From positions 1 to 45,861 of IMG/VR virus record IMGVR_UViG_3300031251_000040: a stretch of DNA of 45,861 nucleotides. The stretch is one strand, 5' to 3'. The notes under the pieces were generated by a model, which did not search any database, was not told the origin of the DNA, and worked only from the letters and a program-made list of their open reading frames with translations. Positions 1-5,971 of this stretch are shown here, one piece after another (position 1 is the first letter of the stretch; every line of letters begins with the position of its first letter). The DNA comes from a virus. The translations under genes were made by a program, and so were the position numbers.

Positions 1-111
1 ATTTAGAAAGAACACTGCAAAGATTCAGTGGGTGGACGCAGAGCTAAAGTCTCTTTGCAAAAATGCGCCCAGATCCGCGCAAGCTTTGAGGAGGGTGGGG
101 ATAAGTTATGA
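1..111 (+). CDS. Duplicate 3' end of the gene starting at 45441
   Basis: Read in frame from base 1, this is the last part of the 133-residue protein encoded at 45441-45842, repeated because of the terminal overlap. The TGA stop at 109-111 overlaps the ATG of the next gene at 108. The T at position 4 turns a CAG glutamine codon into TAG, so this copy would read a premature stop. It is not an independent gene. Confidence 0.6.
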
Positions 112-130
112 AAGAAGTTATTTGGGGAAC
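1..130. repeat. Terminal direct repeat, left copy
   Basis: Bases 1-130 match 45732-45861. Positions 5-130 are identical, and position 4 is T here but C at 45735. This is the signature of a circular or circularly permuted genome whose assembly ran past its own start. It could be a true terminal redundancy, but 126 identical bases is also about the size of a long k-mer overlap. The true unit length would be about 45,731 bp. Confidence 0.95.
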
Positions 131-347
131 GCCAATTGAAAAAGCAGAGTTTATCTTTAGCCGAGAATTTATGATTATGTCTCACAATTATTTATGTGCT
201 GTTTGCAAAGAAGCGAGCGCAGTGCAAGACACGCACACTGGGGTATTGCAACCATGTTGGCGATGTCAGGATAATTTTTCAACAATTAAGAAAAAAAGTT
301 TTATCGGGAGGCTGCTGAGCCGATATAAAAGGTTAGGGTATTTTTAA
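108..347 (+). CDS. Small zinc-ribbon-like protein
   Basis: 79 residues with no family recognised. Two Cys-X2-Cys pairs at residues 30-33 and 50-53 suggest a zinc-ribbon or knuckle fold, often used for nucleic-acid or protein contact. The C-terminal third is basic (a run of lysines, then Arg/Lys-rich). The ATG at 108 is preceded by a purine-rich GGAGGGTGGGG site and overlaps the preceding stop codon as ATGA, so it is translationally coupled to the gene that begins at 45441 on the other side of the contig junction. It opens the left end of the early block. Function unknown. Confidence 0.7.
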   Translation: MKEVIWGTPIEKAEFIFSREFMIMSHNYLCAVCKEASAVQDTHTGVLQPCWRCQDNFSTIKKKSFIGRLLSRYKRLGYF

Positions 348-389
348 AATGACCCCAAACAAACCAGACAAAGCGCAGGAGGGTGTGGA

Positions 390-575
390 ATGAAAAGCTG
401 TATGACGTGTGGATCAAATGAAAACCTTAGATCACCCCTCAAGGGTTGGGTTAAAACCGGAATGCTTCCTGAAACTATTTGCAGTAAGTGCTTGTCTGAT
501 TGGAGCGAGGGAAAAACATTGGTTGAAATTGAAGAAAAAGAAGTCCTGCCAGCCGAGAAAGGCGGCGAGGGATGA
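390..575 (+). CDS. Small zinc-ribbon-like protein
   Basis: 61 residues. Cys4-X2-Cys7 at the N-terminus and Cys31-X2-Cys34 in the middle form a four-cysteine metal site spaced like a zinc ribbon. The remaining C-terminal part is acidic (Glu-rich). The ATG at 390 follows a GAGGAGGGTG ribosome site. Its stop overlaps the ATG of the next small gene (572). This is a second four-cysteine miniprotein within 300 bp of the one at 108, but the two do not look alike outside the cysteine pairs. Function unknown; a regulator or anti-host factor is only a guess. Confidence 0.7.
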   Translation: MKSCMTCGSNENLRSPLKGWVKTGMLPETICSKCLSDWSEGKTLVEIEEKEVLPAEKGGEG

Positions 576-694
576 CTGACGAGCAATTACTGAAGGCATT
601 ACTTAATATTTTTGGTGTTACGAGGCAGCAACTTGAAGAGGTAGTCAAAGGCACTATAAGAGACGAAATTTTGCAAAGGATACTTTTTAAATGA
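572..694 (+). CDS. 40-residue acidic/helical miniprotein
   Basis: A 40-codon frame starting MTDEQLLKALL and ending ILFK. The ATG at 572 overlaps the preceding TGA (ATGA, 572-575), and its own TGA overlaps the ATG at 691 in the same way, so it fits exactly into a chain of coupled genes. The composition (alternating hydrophobic and charged residues) predicts two amphipathic helices. GGCGAGG lies just upstream as a ribosome site. No family recognised. The main evidence is the perfect fit between neighbours. Confidence 0.6.
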   Translation: MTDEQLLKALLNIFGVTRQQLEEVVKGTIRDEILQRILFK

Positions 695-1218
695 GCACAG
701 AGCGGAGAGGGATGAAAGAAGTTATTAAACACGCAGCAATACTAGGAGAAGTGACGGGTTTTGTTGCGTTAGGAAAGTCACACGGTGACTGTTTTCATCA
801 AGCTGTAAACACTGGAATTGTTTTAAGTAGACGCTACAAATCTCAAGGTTTCATGACTAGCAAAGGTCGTTACGTGGACCGTGAAGAAGCTTTTAAGATT
901 GCTGTAGATGCGGATCAATTCGATCCAACAGGAAAAGGAGGTGTTTTATGCTCTGAGGATCTTTGGTCGCCAATGCATGAAGGCCGTTATGATTATGATT
1001 CAGTAGAAGGCTACGTTTTGAGAGGTGAAGTCCTCCCCGGCGACCTAACGCCGGAGCAAGTGATCGATAGGGTTTGTGAATGGTTAGTAAATCAAGAATA
1101 TGGTGATAGAATAACCAAGGCCGAGTCATACTGGTTTTCAGATCATATTAAAGCAAACAAAGCGGAGATTCTAATAAATGCTGGCGTTTATTTTATCCAG
1201 GAACACAAAACAAAATGA
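691..1218 (+). CDS. Conserved phage hypothetical protein
   Basis: 175 residues. The central part contains the pattern GKSHGDCFHQA, then SQGFMTSKGRYVDREEA, then LCSEDLW. I recall this from many unrelated phage hypothetical proteins whose role is not established. The order Gly-x-x-His...Cys-x-His, then Ser-Lys-Gly-Arg-x-Val-Asp-Arg, with a polar pocket, might be catalytic, but that is inference. The ATG at 691 is coupled to the stop at 692-694. An alternative ATG at 712 has a closer GGAGAGGG site and would give 168 residues beginning MKEVIKHAA, so the start is uncertain. Confidence 0.75.
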   Translation: MSTERRGMKEVIKHAAILGEVTGFVALGKSHGDCFHQAVNTGIVLSRRYKSQGFMTSKGRYVDREEAFKIAVDADQFDPTGKGGVLCSEDLWSPMHEGRYDYDSVEGYVLRGEVLPGDLTPEQVIDRVCEWLVNQEYGDRITKAESYWFSDHIKANKAEILINAGVYFIQEHKTK

Positions 1219-1409
1219 GATACGCTATTACCTTCATGCACAAAGGAACAAGGACTAATGTGTTCAAAGATTCGCGTACTTACAAGAGCCAATGGAAGGC
1301 CGAACAAATTGCTGCGTACCTTATAGACGTTGTAGAGGGTCTAAGGGTAGTCAAAGTTAAGGAGAAAAAGAATGGCAGACTTGTGGCAACATCAAATAGA
1401 GGCCGTTAA
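1215..1409 (+). CDS. Small basic hypothetical protein
   Basis: 64 residues, rich in Lys and Arg, with a probable beta-alpha-beta pattern (RYAITFMHKG, then a helix KAEQIAAYLIDVV, then a strand). The ATG overlaps the previous TGA (1215-1218), and the gene ends inside the start of the helicase gene (1372), a 38-nt overlap. No family recognised. The tight coupling suggests it is made together with the helicase and could be an accessory factor, which is inference only. Confidence 0.65.
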   Translation: MRYAITFMHKGTRTNVFKDSRTYKSQWKAEQIAAYLIDVVEGLRVVKVKEKKNGRLVATSNRGR

Positions 1410-2859
1410 ACGAGCACGTTCGTTACCTTATTACGCTTTACATTTTGAAGCGGGAACGGGTAAGACCTTGACCGCTATTCAAATCATGCGTGAACGATTT
1501 AATACTAAGCGTCGTATTTTACGGACCCTTATTTTCTGCCCCCCTATTGTCATTGGTAACTGGCGTGAAGAATGGTTTAAGTTCACTAAGATTGACCGAA
1601 AAGATGTTATCGCTCTCACAGGTACAGGGGCACAAAGGCTCAAAGTATTTCAGCAGAATGCTTTCAATGAAGAGAAGCAACGTAAGGGCAAGGTGTTCAT
1701 TACGAACTACGAAAGCCTACTTATGGCTCCGCTATATAAGAGCTTTATTGAATGGGCACCGGAGCAATTTGTACACGATGAGTCTCATCGAACAAAGAGT
1801 CACTCAGGTAAAATGGCGCAAGCCTTGGACCTGTTGACAAATAAATATTCTAAGCCCTCATTACGTCTTAACCTAACAGGCACAGCTATTCTAAATAACC
1901 CAATGGATCTTTTTATGCAGTTTAAAATCCTTATGGGGGGTTTTCCAACACTTGAAAGCTTAGTAACAGGTAAGCATATTACCAATTTCTTTCAGTTTCG
2001 AATGACCTATTTTGAGGATAAAAACGCTAAATGGAGGGGACAGGAAAACTATTTTCCCGATTGGAAGCCAAAACCCTCTACTACCGAGCTTTTTGGGCGT
2101 TTACTGGCTAGTGTTAGTATGTCGGTCGATAAGGCAGATTGCCTAGACCTTCCAGGCGAAATTGACGTGACTATTCCCGTACCTTTAACCAAGGAACAAA
2201 GGGCCGATTACCATAAGTTTGAACAGGACATGGTGATCCAAAAAGAAGGCTACAATTACACTGCGGATATAGCCATGGTTAAGGCACTTCGTCTTATGCA
2301 AATTGCGTCTGGCTTTATTAGTGGCATGACTGCCCCCGATGAGAGTGAAATGCAGCCCATTAAGTACGAGTATAAGGACACAGAGCGCGAGAAGGCTTTG
2401 AAAGAATTACTTGAGCAGCTTTGTGTGGAAAAGGGTAAAAAATGCCTAGTATGGGCAGTTTGGAAGCAAAATTATGAAACTATTAAGAAGGTCTGTGATG
2501 AACTAAAAATTCGCTATGTGGAATGCCATGGGCTGGTCTCCGCTAGAGGAAAAGAGGAGGCACGTAGAAGCTTTATTCAAGATGGAGAAATTAAAGTCTG
2601 GATTGGACACCCCTATAGCGGCGGTATTGGAGTCAACCTTATTGTTGCACCTTATACTATTTGGTATAGCCGCTCCTTCTCCCTTGAACAGTACGAGCAG
2701 GCCAAAGCGCGTAATTACCGAGGGGGCCAAACCGAAAAAGTTACACACTACCATCTGGTGGCGCAGGATACTATTGAGCCTGAAATCGTCGATAGCTTGA
2801 GAAACAAGAAGAGTATCGCGGACTTAATCATGTCTAAGACAAACATCTATAGAAAGTAA
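1372..2859 (+). CDS. SNF2-family DNA helicase/translocase
   Basis: 495 residues, a superfamily 2 ATPase of the SNF2 type as found beside phage replication genes. Visible motifs are Walker A AGTGKT (27-32), Walker B/motif II DESH (136-139), motif III LTGT (about 167), and a C-terminal helicase lobe with the motif VI region QAKARNYRGGQTEKV followed by a strand and TIEPEIVD, characteristic of SNF2 proteins. It should hydrolyse ATP and translocate on or remodel DNA during replication or recombination. Its length is near the minimal SNF2 core, with no accessory domain. The ATG at 1372 follows AAGGAGAAAAAG. The next gene has its own promoter (2879-2907). Confidence 0.92.
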   Translation: MADLWQHQIEAVKRARSLPYYALHFEAGTGKTLTAIQIMRERFNTKRRILRTLIFCPPIVIGNWREEWFKFTKIDRKDVIALTGTGAQRLKVFQQNAFNEEKQRKGKVFITNYESLLMAPLYKSFIEWAPEQFVHDESHRTKSHSGKMAQALDLLTNKYSKPSLRLNLTGTAILNNPMDLFMQFKILMGGFPTLESLVTGKHITNFFQFRMTYFEDKNAKWRGQENYFPDWKPKPSTTELFGRLLASVSMSVDKADCLDLPGEIDVTIPVPLTKEQRADYHKFEQDMVIQKEGYNYTADIAMVKALRLMQIASGFISGMTAPDESEMQPIKYEYKDTEREKALKELLEQLCVEKGKKCLVWAVWKQNYETIKKVCDELKIRYVECHGLVSARGKEEARRSFIQDGEIKVWIGHPYSGGIGVNLIVAPYTIWYSRSFSLEQYEQAKARNYRGGQTEKVTHYHLVAQDTIEPEIVDSLRNKKSIADLIMSKTNIYRK

Positions 2860-2878
2860 TCTTTTAAAAAGAAAAGTA

Positions 2879-2907
2879 TTGCTTTATTTTAAAAAGGAAG
2901 CTAATAT
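2879..2907 (+). promoter_or_regulatory. Candidate sigma-70-type promoter giving a leaderless mRNA
   Basis: TTGCTT (2879-2884), a 17-bp spacer, and TAATAT (2902-2907). Only 6 nt separate the -10 box from the ATG at 2914, so transcription would begin at or next to the start codon. The AAGGAAG sequence inside the spacer is upstream of the expected transcript start and cannot serve as ribosome site. Confidence 0.5.
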
Positions 2908-2913
2908 AGCTAT

Positions 2914-3237
2914 ATGGAAACAAACTTAGACGAACAGGTTAAAAAGATGCAGGACGAAACGATTGCAACTTTTTCAAAGACTGAAAAGCTTATTATTTAT
3001 GGTATTTTAATCCAACGATACGACTTTTTTAATAAGTCATCGGACGAAATCCCCGAGGTTCTTTGGGCTCAAATTGATGAGCGCCTAAGAGATCACATGA
3101 TTTCTAATGGCACTCATGGGCTTAAAATGACTCTTAGAGTAGGGAAGGCGATGAAATCGTCTATTGAAAACCCTGTTAAACGAGAGAAAACCTTCGCAAA
3201 CGCGTTTAAAAATTCAATTAAAAGGATGTTTTCATGA
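2914..3237 (+). CDS. Hypothetical protein
   Basis: 107 residues, mostly alpha-helical by composition, acidic at the N-terminus and basic at the C-terminus (KRMFS end). No domain recognised. It is the first gene after the helicase and begins directly downstream of a good promoter, probably as a leaderless message. Its TGA overlaps the ATG of the next gene (3234), so it heads the sub-operon that carries the putative DNA-binding proteins. A role in replication or recombination is suggested by position only. Confidence 0.7.
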   Translation: METNLDEQVKKMQDETIATFSKTEKLIIYGILIQRYDFFNKSSDEIPEVLWAQIDERLRDHMISNGTHGLKMTLRVGKAMKSSIENPVKREKTFANAFKNSIKRMFS

Positions 3238-3668
3238 GCATTACAGTCGATGAAATGAATGAACTGGCAAAGTCTATCCGTGAGCAAGAAGAAAAATACG
3301 AGGCGGCTAAAAAAGAGGCTACAGCGCAGTTTAACGCCCTTGAAAAGCTTGAGAACCTGATGGGAAAAGCTCTTTTAGATCTGGGCCAGGACAAGTTTCA
3401 AACACCTTATGGAACTATGGTCCTTACTAAGCGCACTAGCTTTAAAGTGCCTAAGCTAGAAGAGGACCGCGCTATCTTCTTTGAGAAGCTGAAAGAAATG
3501 GGCGTCTACGAGGATATGATTACAGTAAATTCAGCGACCATGAATGGGTTTTTAAAAGACGAGTATAAGGCAGCAGAAGCTCGTGGAGAAGACATGGTAG
3601 TGTATAGATTCCCTGGAGTTGAACCTCCAACGGTTAGCGTGACGGCTTCGCTTCGTAAAGCTAAATAA
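3234..3668 (+). CDS. Phage recombination/replication accessory protein (coiled-coil N-terminus)
   Basis: 144 residues. Residues 1-45 form a coiled coil (SIREQEEKYEAAKKEA region). The rest shows the arrangement LxxLGQDKFQTPYGTMVLTKR, a strand SFKVP, a helix, and a C-terminal PGVEPPTVSVTASLRKAK. I recall this layout from small phage proteins encoded next to single-strand-binding or recombination proteins, whose function is unproven. It is coupled by ATGA to the gene upstream and followed 19 nt later by the 279-residue gene. Probably an early DNA-metabolism protein. Confidence 0.7.
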   Translation: MSITVDEMNELAKSIREQEEKYEAAKKEATAQFNALEKLENLMGKALLDLGQDKFQTPYGTMVLTKRTSFKVPKLEEDRAIFFEKLKEMGVYEDMITVNSATMNGFLKDEYKAAEARGEDMVVYRFPGVEPPTVSVTASLRKAK

Positions 3669-3687
3669 TAAACGAAAGAAGGAACAA

Positions 3688-4527
3688 ATGAACCAAGTAA
3701 CAACGACAGAACCAAAGACTTTGGCAGTAGCGCCGCAACAAGGGCAATTTGAAGAGATTGTAACACGGGACTTGCAAATCCCCCGTATTCTTCTCTCGCA
3801 AGCAACCAGTGATCGTGTAAAGGCAGATAAGTGCCGTAGTGGGGACTACGTGCTTACACAGGGGGACCGCGTTGTTGCTAAGAAGGGTGAGGATTTAAAA
3901 ATCATCCCTATTAAGCAACGCGCGGTATGGGTGAATTACGATATGCGCACGAAGCGCGGTAAATTTATGGGGGTAGACCCACGTACTAACATTAACGCCG
4001 ACCTTCCTTGGCAGTATAAGGCGCGTGACCCTAAGACAGGGGAAGAGTTTGACGCAAAACGTGTTCAGGCAATTGAGGTTTACGGGATGCTTCCAGACCA
4101 GCTACTTGAATTTGCTAAGCGTGTGAAAGAAGCGGAAGAATCGGGTGAAATCCCCGATTTATCATTGATTCCAACTCCAATTGGTATCAGTTTCCAGAGT
4201 ATGAGTTTTAAGCACGCAGGTAAATCAGTAGCACAATTTTTTGACCAAGTAAGAAGTGCTCAAATTCACTTTAAGAACGTACGCCCTTTTAGTTACGTGC
4301 TTACGTTAAAAGCGGTTGAAGAAACTAAGGATTCGGATACGTATTACGTGTCTAAACTTACGGACCAACAGCAAGTAGCTAAGACTTATGGGAAAGAAGA
4401 GGCAGAGATCATTTATAACAATTGTTACGCATTGTTGGAAAAACTCAATTCTTCTAATGTAGTTATGGACAGTGATGAGGAAGCAGCGACTTCTGTACCC
4501 ACGGACGTAGTCAGCGACCTAGTCTAA
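3688..4527 (+). CDS. Putative single-stranded DNA-binding-like early protein
   Basis: 279 residues. No enzyme motif. The core, about 30-230, has the pattern LQIPRILLSQATSDRV, then GDYVLTQGDRVV, then KIIPIKQRAVW, with beta-rich segments. I associate this with phage proteins annotated as putative ssDNA-binding or recombination proteins in replication modules. The last 20 residues are acidic (SDEEAATS), as are the tails of many phage SSBs, where the tail contacts replication partners. The assignment rests on layout and position between a helicase and an exonuclease/polymerase. The ATG at 3688 follows GAAAGAAGGAACAA. Confidence 0.6.
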   Translation: MNQVTTTEPKTLAVAPQQGQFEEIVTRDLQIPRILLSQATSDRVKADKCRSGDYVLTQGDRVVAKKGEDLKIIPIKQRAVWVNYDMRTKRGKFMGVDPRTNINADLPWQYKARDPKTGEEFDAKRVQAIEVYGMLPDQLLEFAKRVKEAEESGEIPDLSLIPTPIGISFQSMSFKHAGKSVAQFFDQVRSAQIHFKNVRPFSYVLTLKAVEETKDSDTYYVSKLTDQQQVAKTYGKEEAEIIYNNCYALLEKLNSSNVVMDSDEEAATSVPTDVVSDLV

Positions 4528-4543
4528 TGGTGTAAACGACCAT

Positions 4544-4568
4544 GGGGAGGGCGTTATGAACCCTCCCC
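4544..4568 (+). other. Strong intergenic hairpin
   Basis: GGGGAGGG (4544-4551) and CCCTCCCC (4561-4568) form a perfect 8-bp, GC-only stem with a 9-nt loop, between the putative ssDNA-binding gene and the exonuclease gene. No T-run follows, so a classical terminator is unlikely. An mRNA-stabilising or processing hairpin, or one that exposes the following AAAGGAAC ribosome site, fits better. Confidence 0.6.
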
Positions 4569-4587
4569 TAAACCTGAAAGGAACTTT

Positions 4588-5322
4588 ATGTACATTGGAA
4601 TTGACTTCGAAACACAAGGGTTTAGTGCCGAAAAAGATGCCCCAACCGAGATTGGATTGGTAATTTTTAATGATAAATTTGAAGAGCTTTTTTCGTTTAA
4701 CGCGATCATTAAATCGCCGCTTACGCGCCCTCAGACCCAAGAGATTGTAGAAATTACAGGCATTACAGACCAAATGATTATAGAACAGGGTATTGAAGAG
4801 GCCAAAGTTGCAAATATTGTACATGAGCATTTAAGAACAGTAGGCGCAATGTTTGCCTATAATTCCCCATTTGATATGGCTTTCTTAAAGGCTTTTTTTA
4901 GTCGCAATGGTTTGGAAATACCTAACCTTCCTGTAATTGATGTCATGCGGGATATTCCTTACCCTAAACGGTTGAACTGTAGGAAATTGAGCCATTTAGC
5001 TTATGACCATGGGATTATTGAGCCTAAGGAAAACCTACATAGAGCAGTTAATGATGTTCGCTTAATGATTAAACTCCTATCTAAGTACAATTTGCAAGAG
5101 GCCATTGCGAATGCCAAGGAACCAAAGGTTAAAATCCGTATATCGCCTCCCCCGCCTTGGGAAGACAAAAGCGCCAATGAATGGGTGAAGGCCAATGGAT
5201 TTAAGTTTGTTTCAGAAAGCAAAACTTGGGAAAAAACCGTAAGGCGCTCTGAGTACGAAAATGAAAGAAACGGGTACCCTTACCCCCATGCGAGTTTAGA
5301 AACAACAAAGGCGGTATTCTAG
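4588..5322 (+). CDS. DnaQ-like 3'-5' exonuclease (DEDDh family)
   Basis: 244 residues. Exo I is D6-F-E8, Exo II is the AYNSPFDMAFL segment with the conserved Asn and Asp, and Exo III is HRAVNDVRLM with His and Asp. All metal-binding acidic residues are present, so an active DEDDh exonuclease is expected, removing mismatched 3' ends or processing DNA ends. About 75 residues follow the nuclease domain, including a proline stretch and a WVKANGFKFV...W motif seen as a short accessory module on some phage exonucleases. The ATG at 4588 follows GAAAGGAAC. It lies in the replication block, so it may assist the polymerase, although that enzyme carries its own proofreading domain. Confidence 0.88.
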   Translation: MYIGIDFETQGFSAEKDAPTEIGLVIFNDKFEELFSFNAIIKSPLTRPQTQEIVEITGITDQMIIEQGIEEAKVANIVHEHLRTVGAMFAYNSPFDMAFLKAFFSRNGLEIPNLPVIDVMRDIPYPKRLNCRKLSHLAYDHGIIEPKENLHRAVNDVRLMIKLLSKYNLQEAIANAKEPKVKIRISPPPPWEDKSANEWVKANGFKFVSESKTWEKTVRRSEYENERNGYPYPHASLETTKAVF

Positions 5323-5537
5323 TGAATCGATACCCCATAGAAGTTTGTCAAATAATACCAATTCCATTTTGTAGAGAATGTATTGTTTTAACAACAGTAG
5401 ATATGTCTAAGGATCAGGGTAATTTTAAATTATTTGATAGTTATCAGAGCGCTGAAAAGTATATTCACGATATAAGTTTAGCGCAAAGCCCCAATTGGCA
5501 TAAAGAAAATTGCACCTACAATGGGTGTGGAGGATAA
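5322..5537 (+). CDS. Small cysteine-containing hypothetical protein
   Basis: 71 residues starting with GTG at 5322, which overlaps the last base of the preceding TAG. AAAGGCGG lies a suitable distance upstream. Cysteines occur at the N-terminal half (including FCREC) and again near the C-terminus (NCTYNGCGG), so a metal site is possible. No family recognised. It is packed between the exonuclease gene and the next reading frame and appears part of the same operon. Confidence 0.6.
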   Translation: MNRYPIEVCQIIPIPFCRECIVLTTVDMSKDQGNFKLFDSYQSAEKYIHDISLAQSPNWHKENCTYNGCGG

Positions 5538-5538
5538 A

Positions 5539-5835
5539 ATGAGAAAATATAACGAAGAATTGGTAGCGACATACGTAGAACAAGAGCTAGGCGCTTTTAT
5601 CAAGCAGCATAGTGATAAGCTCTATACTACGGTCGGAGAAACAATCCTTATTATCCAAGCGACTACGGATTATATTGAGGATTTATTACAGGGTTTAACA
5701 ACGAAAGAGCAACGATCATTGGTCGTAGATTCGACCATGGATCACACGAAAATGCTCATGCTAGCGAAGGTGGGGGCCTATGAGAAAAGAGAAGACAGTA
5801 AAAAGAATGTTCGGAATAACCGAAGAATTGGATAA
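5539..5835 (+). CDS. Hypothetical helical protein
   Basis: 98 residues from the ATG at 5539, one base after the previous TAA, with GTGGAGG as ribosome site. A longer frame would begin at 5521 but would lie inside the previous gene, so 5539 is preferred. Predicted mainly helical, ending in an Arg/Lys/Asn-rich tail (KKNVRNNRR). The 3' end overlaps the next gene by 56 nt in another frame. Unknown function. Confidence 0.65.
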   Translation: MRKYNEELVATYVEQELGAFIKQHSDKLYTTVGETILIIQATTDYIEDLLQGLTTKEQRSLVVDSTMDHTKMLMLAKVGAYEKREDSKKNVRNNRRIG

Positions 5836-5971
5836 TTGGGTAAGAGAGCAGGGGAAAAAGAAACCTTTTACGACCGCCAGTGCGTACGTTAGAGCGGTCT
5901 TACAGGCAGACTATGATAATTTCAAAGAAAGACTTTCCAGCAACCCTAAGCCGCCTAAAAAGCCTAAATAA
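5780..5971 (+). CDS. Small ribbon-helix-helix-like regulator
   Basis: 63 residues. The order basic strand (KTVKRMFGI), helix (TEELDNWVREQGKK), turn, helix (TASAYVRAVLQADY) matches a CopG/Arc ribbon-helix-helix DNA-binding protein. The end is Pro/Lys-rich. It overlaps the preceding gene by 56 nt and the polymerase gene by 59 nt, each in a different frame, an unusually compressed arrangement. The family assignment is by pattern only. Its likely role is transcriptional control of early phage genes. Confidence 0.6.
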   Translation: MRKEKTVKRMFGITEELDNWVREQGKKKPFTTASAYVRAVLQADYDNFKERLSSNPKPPKKPK

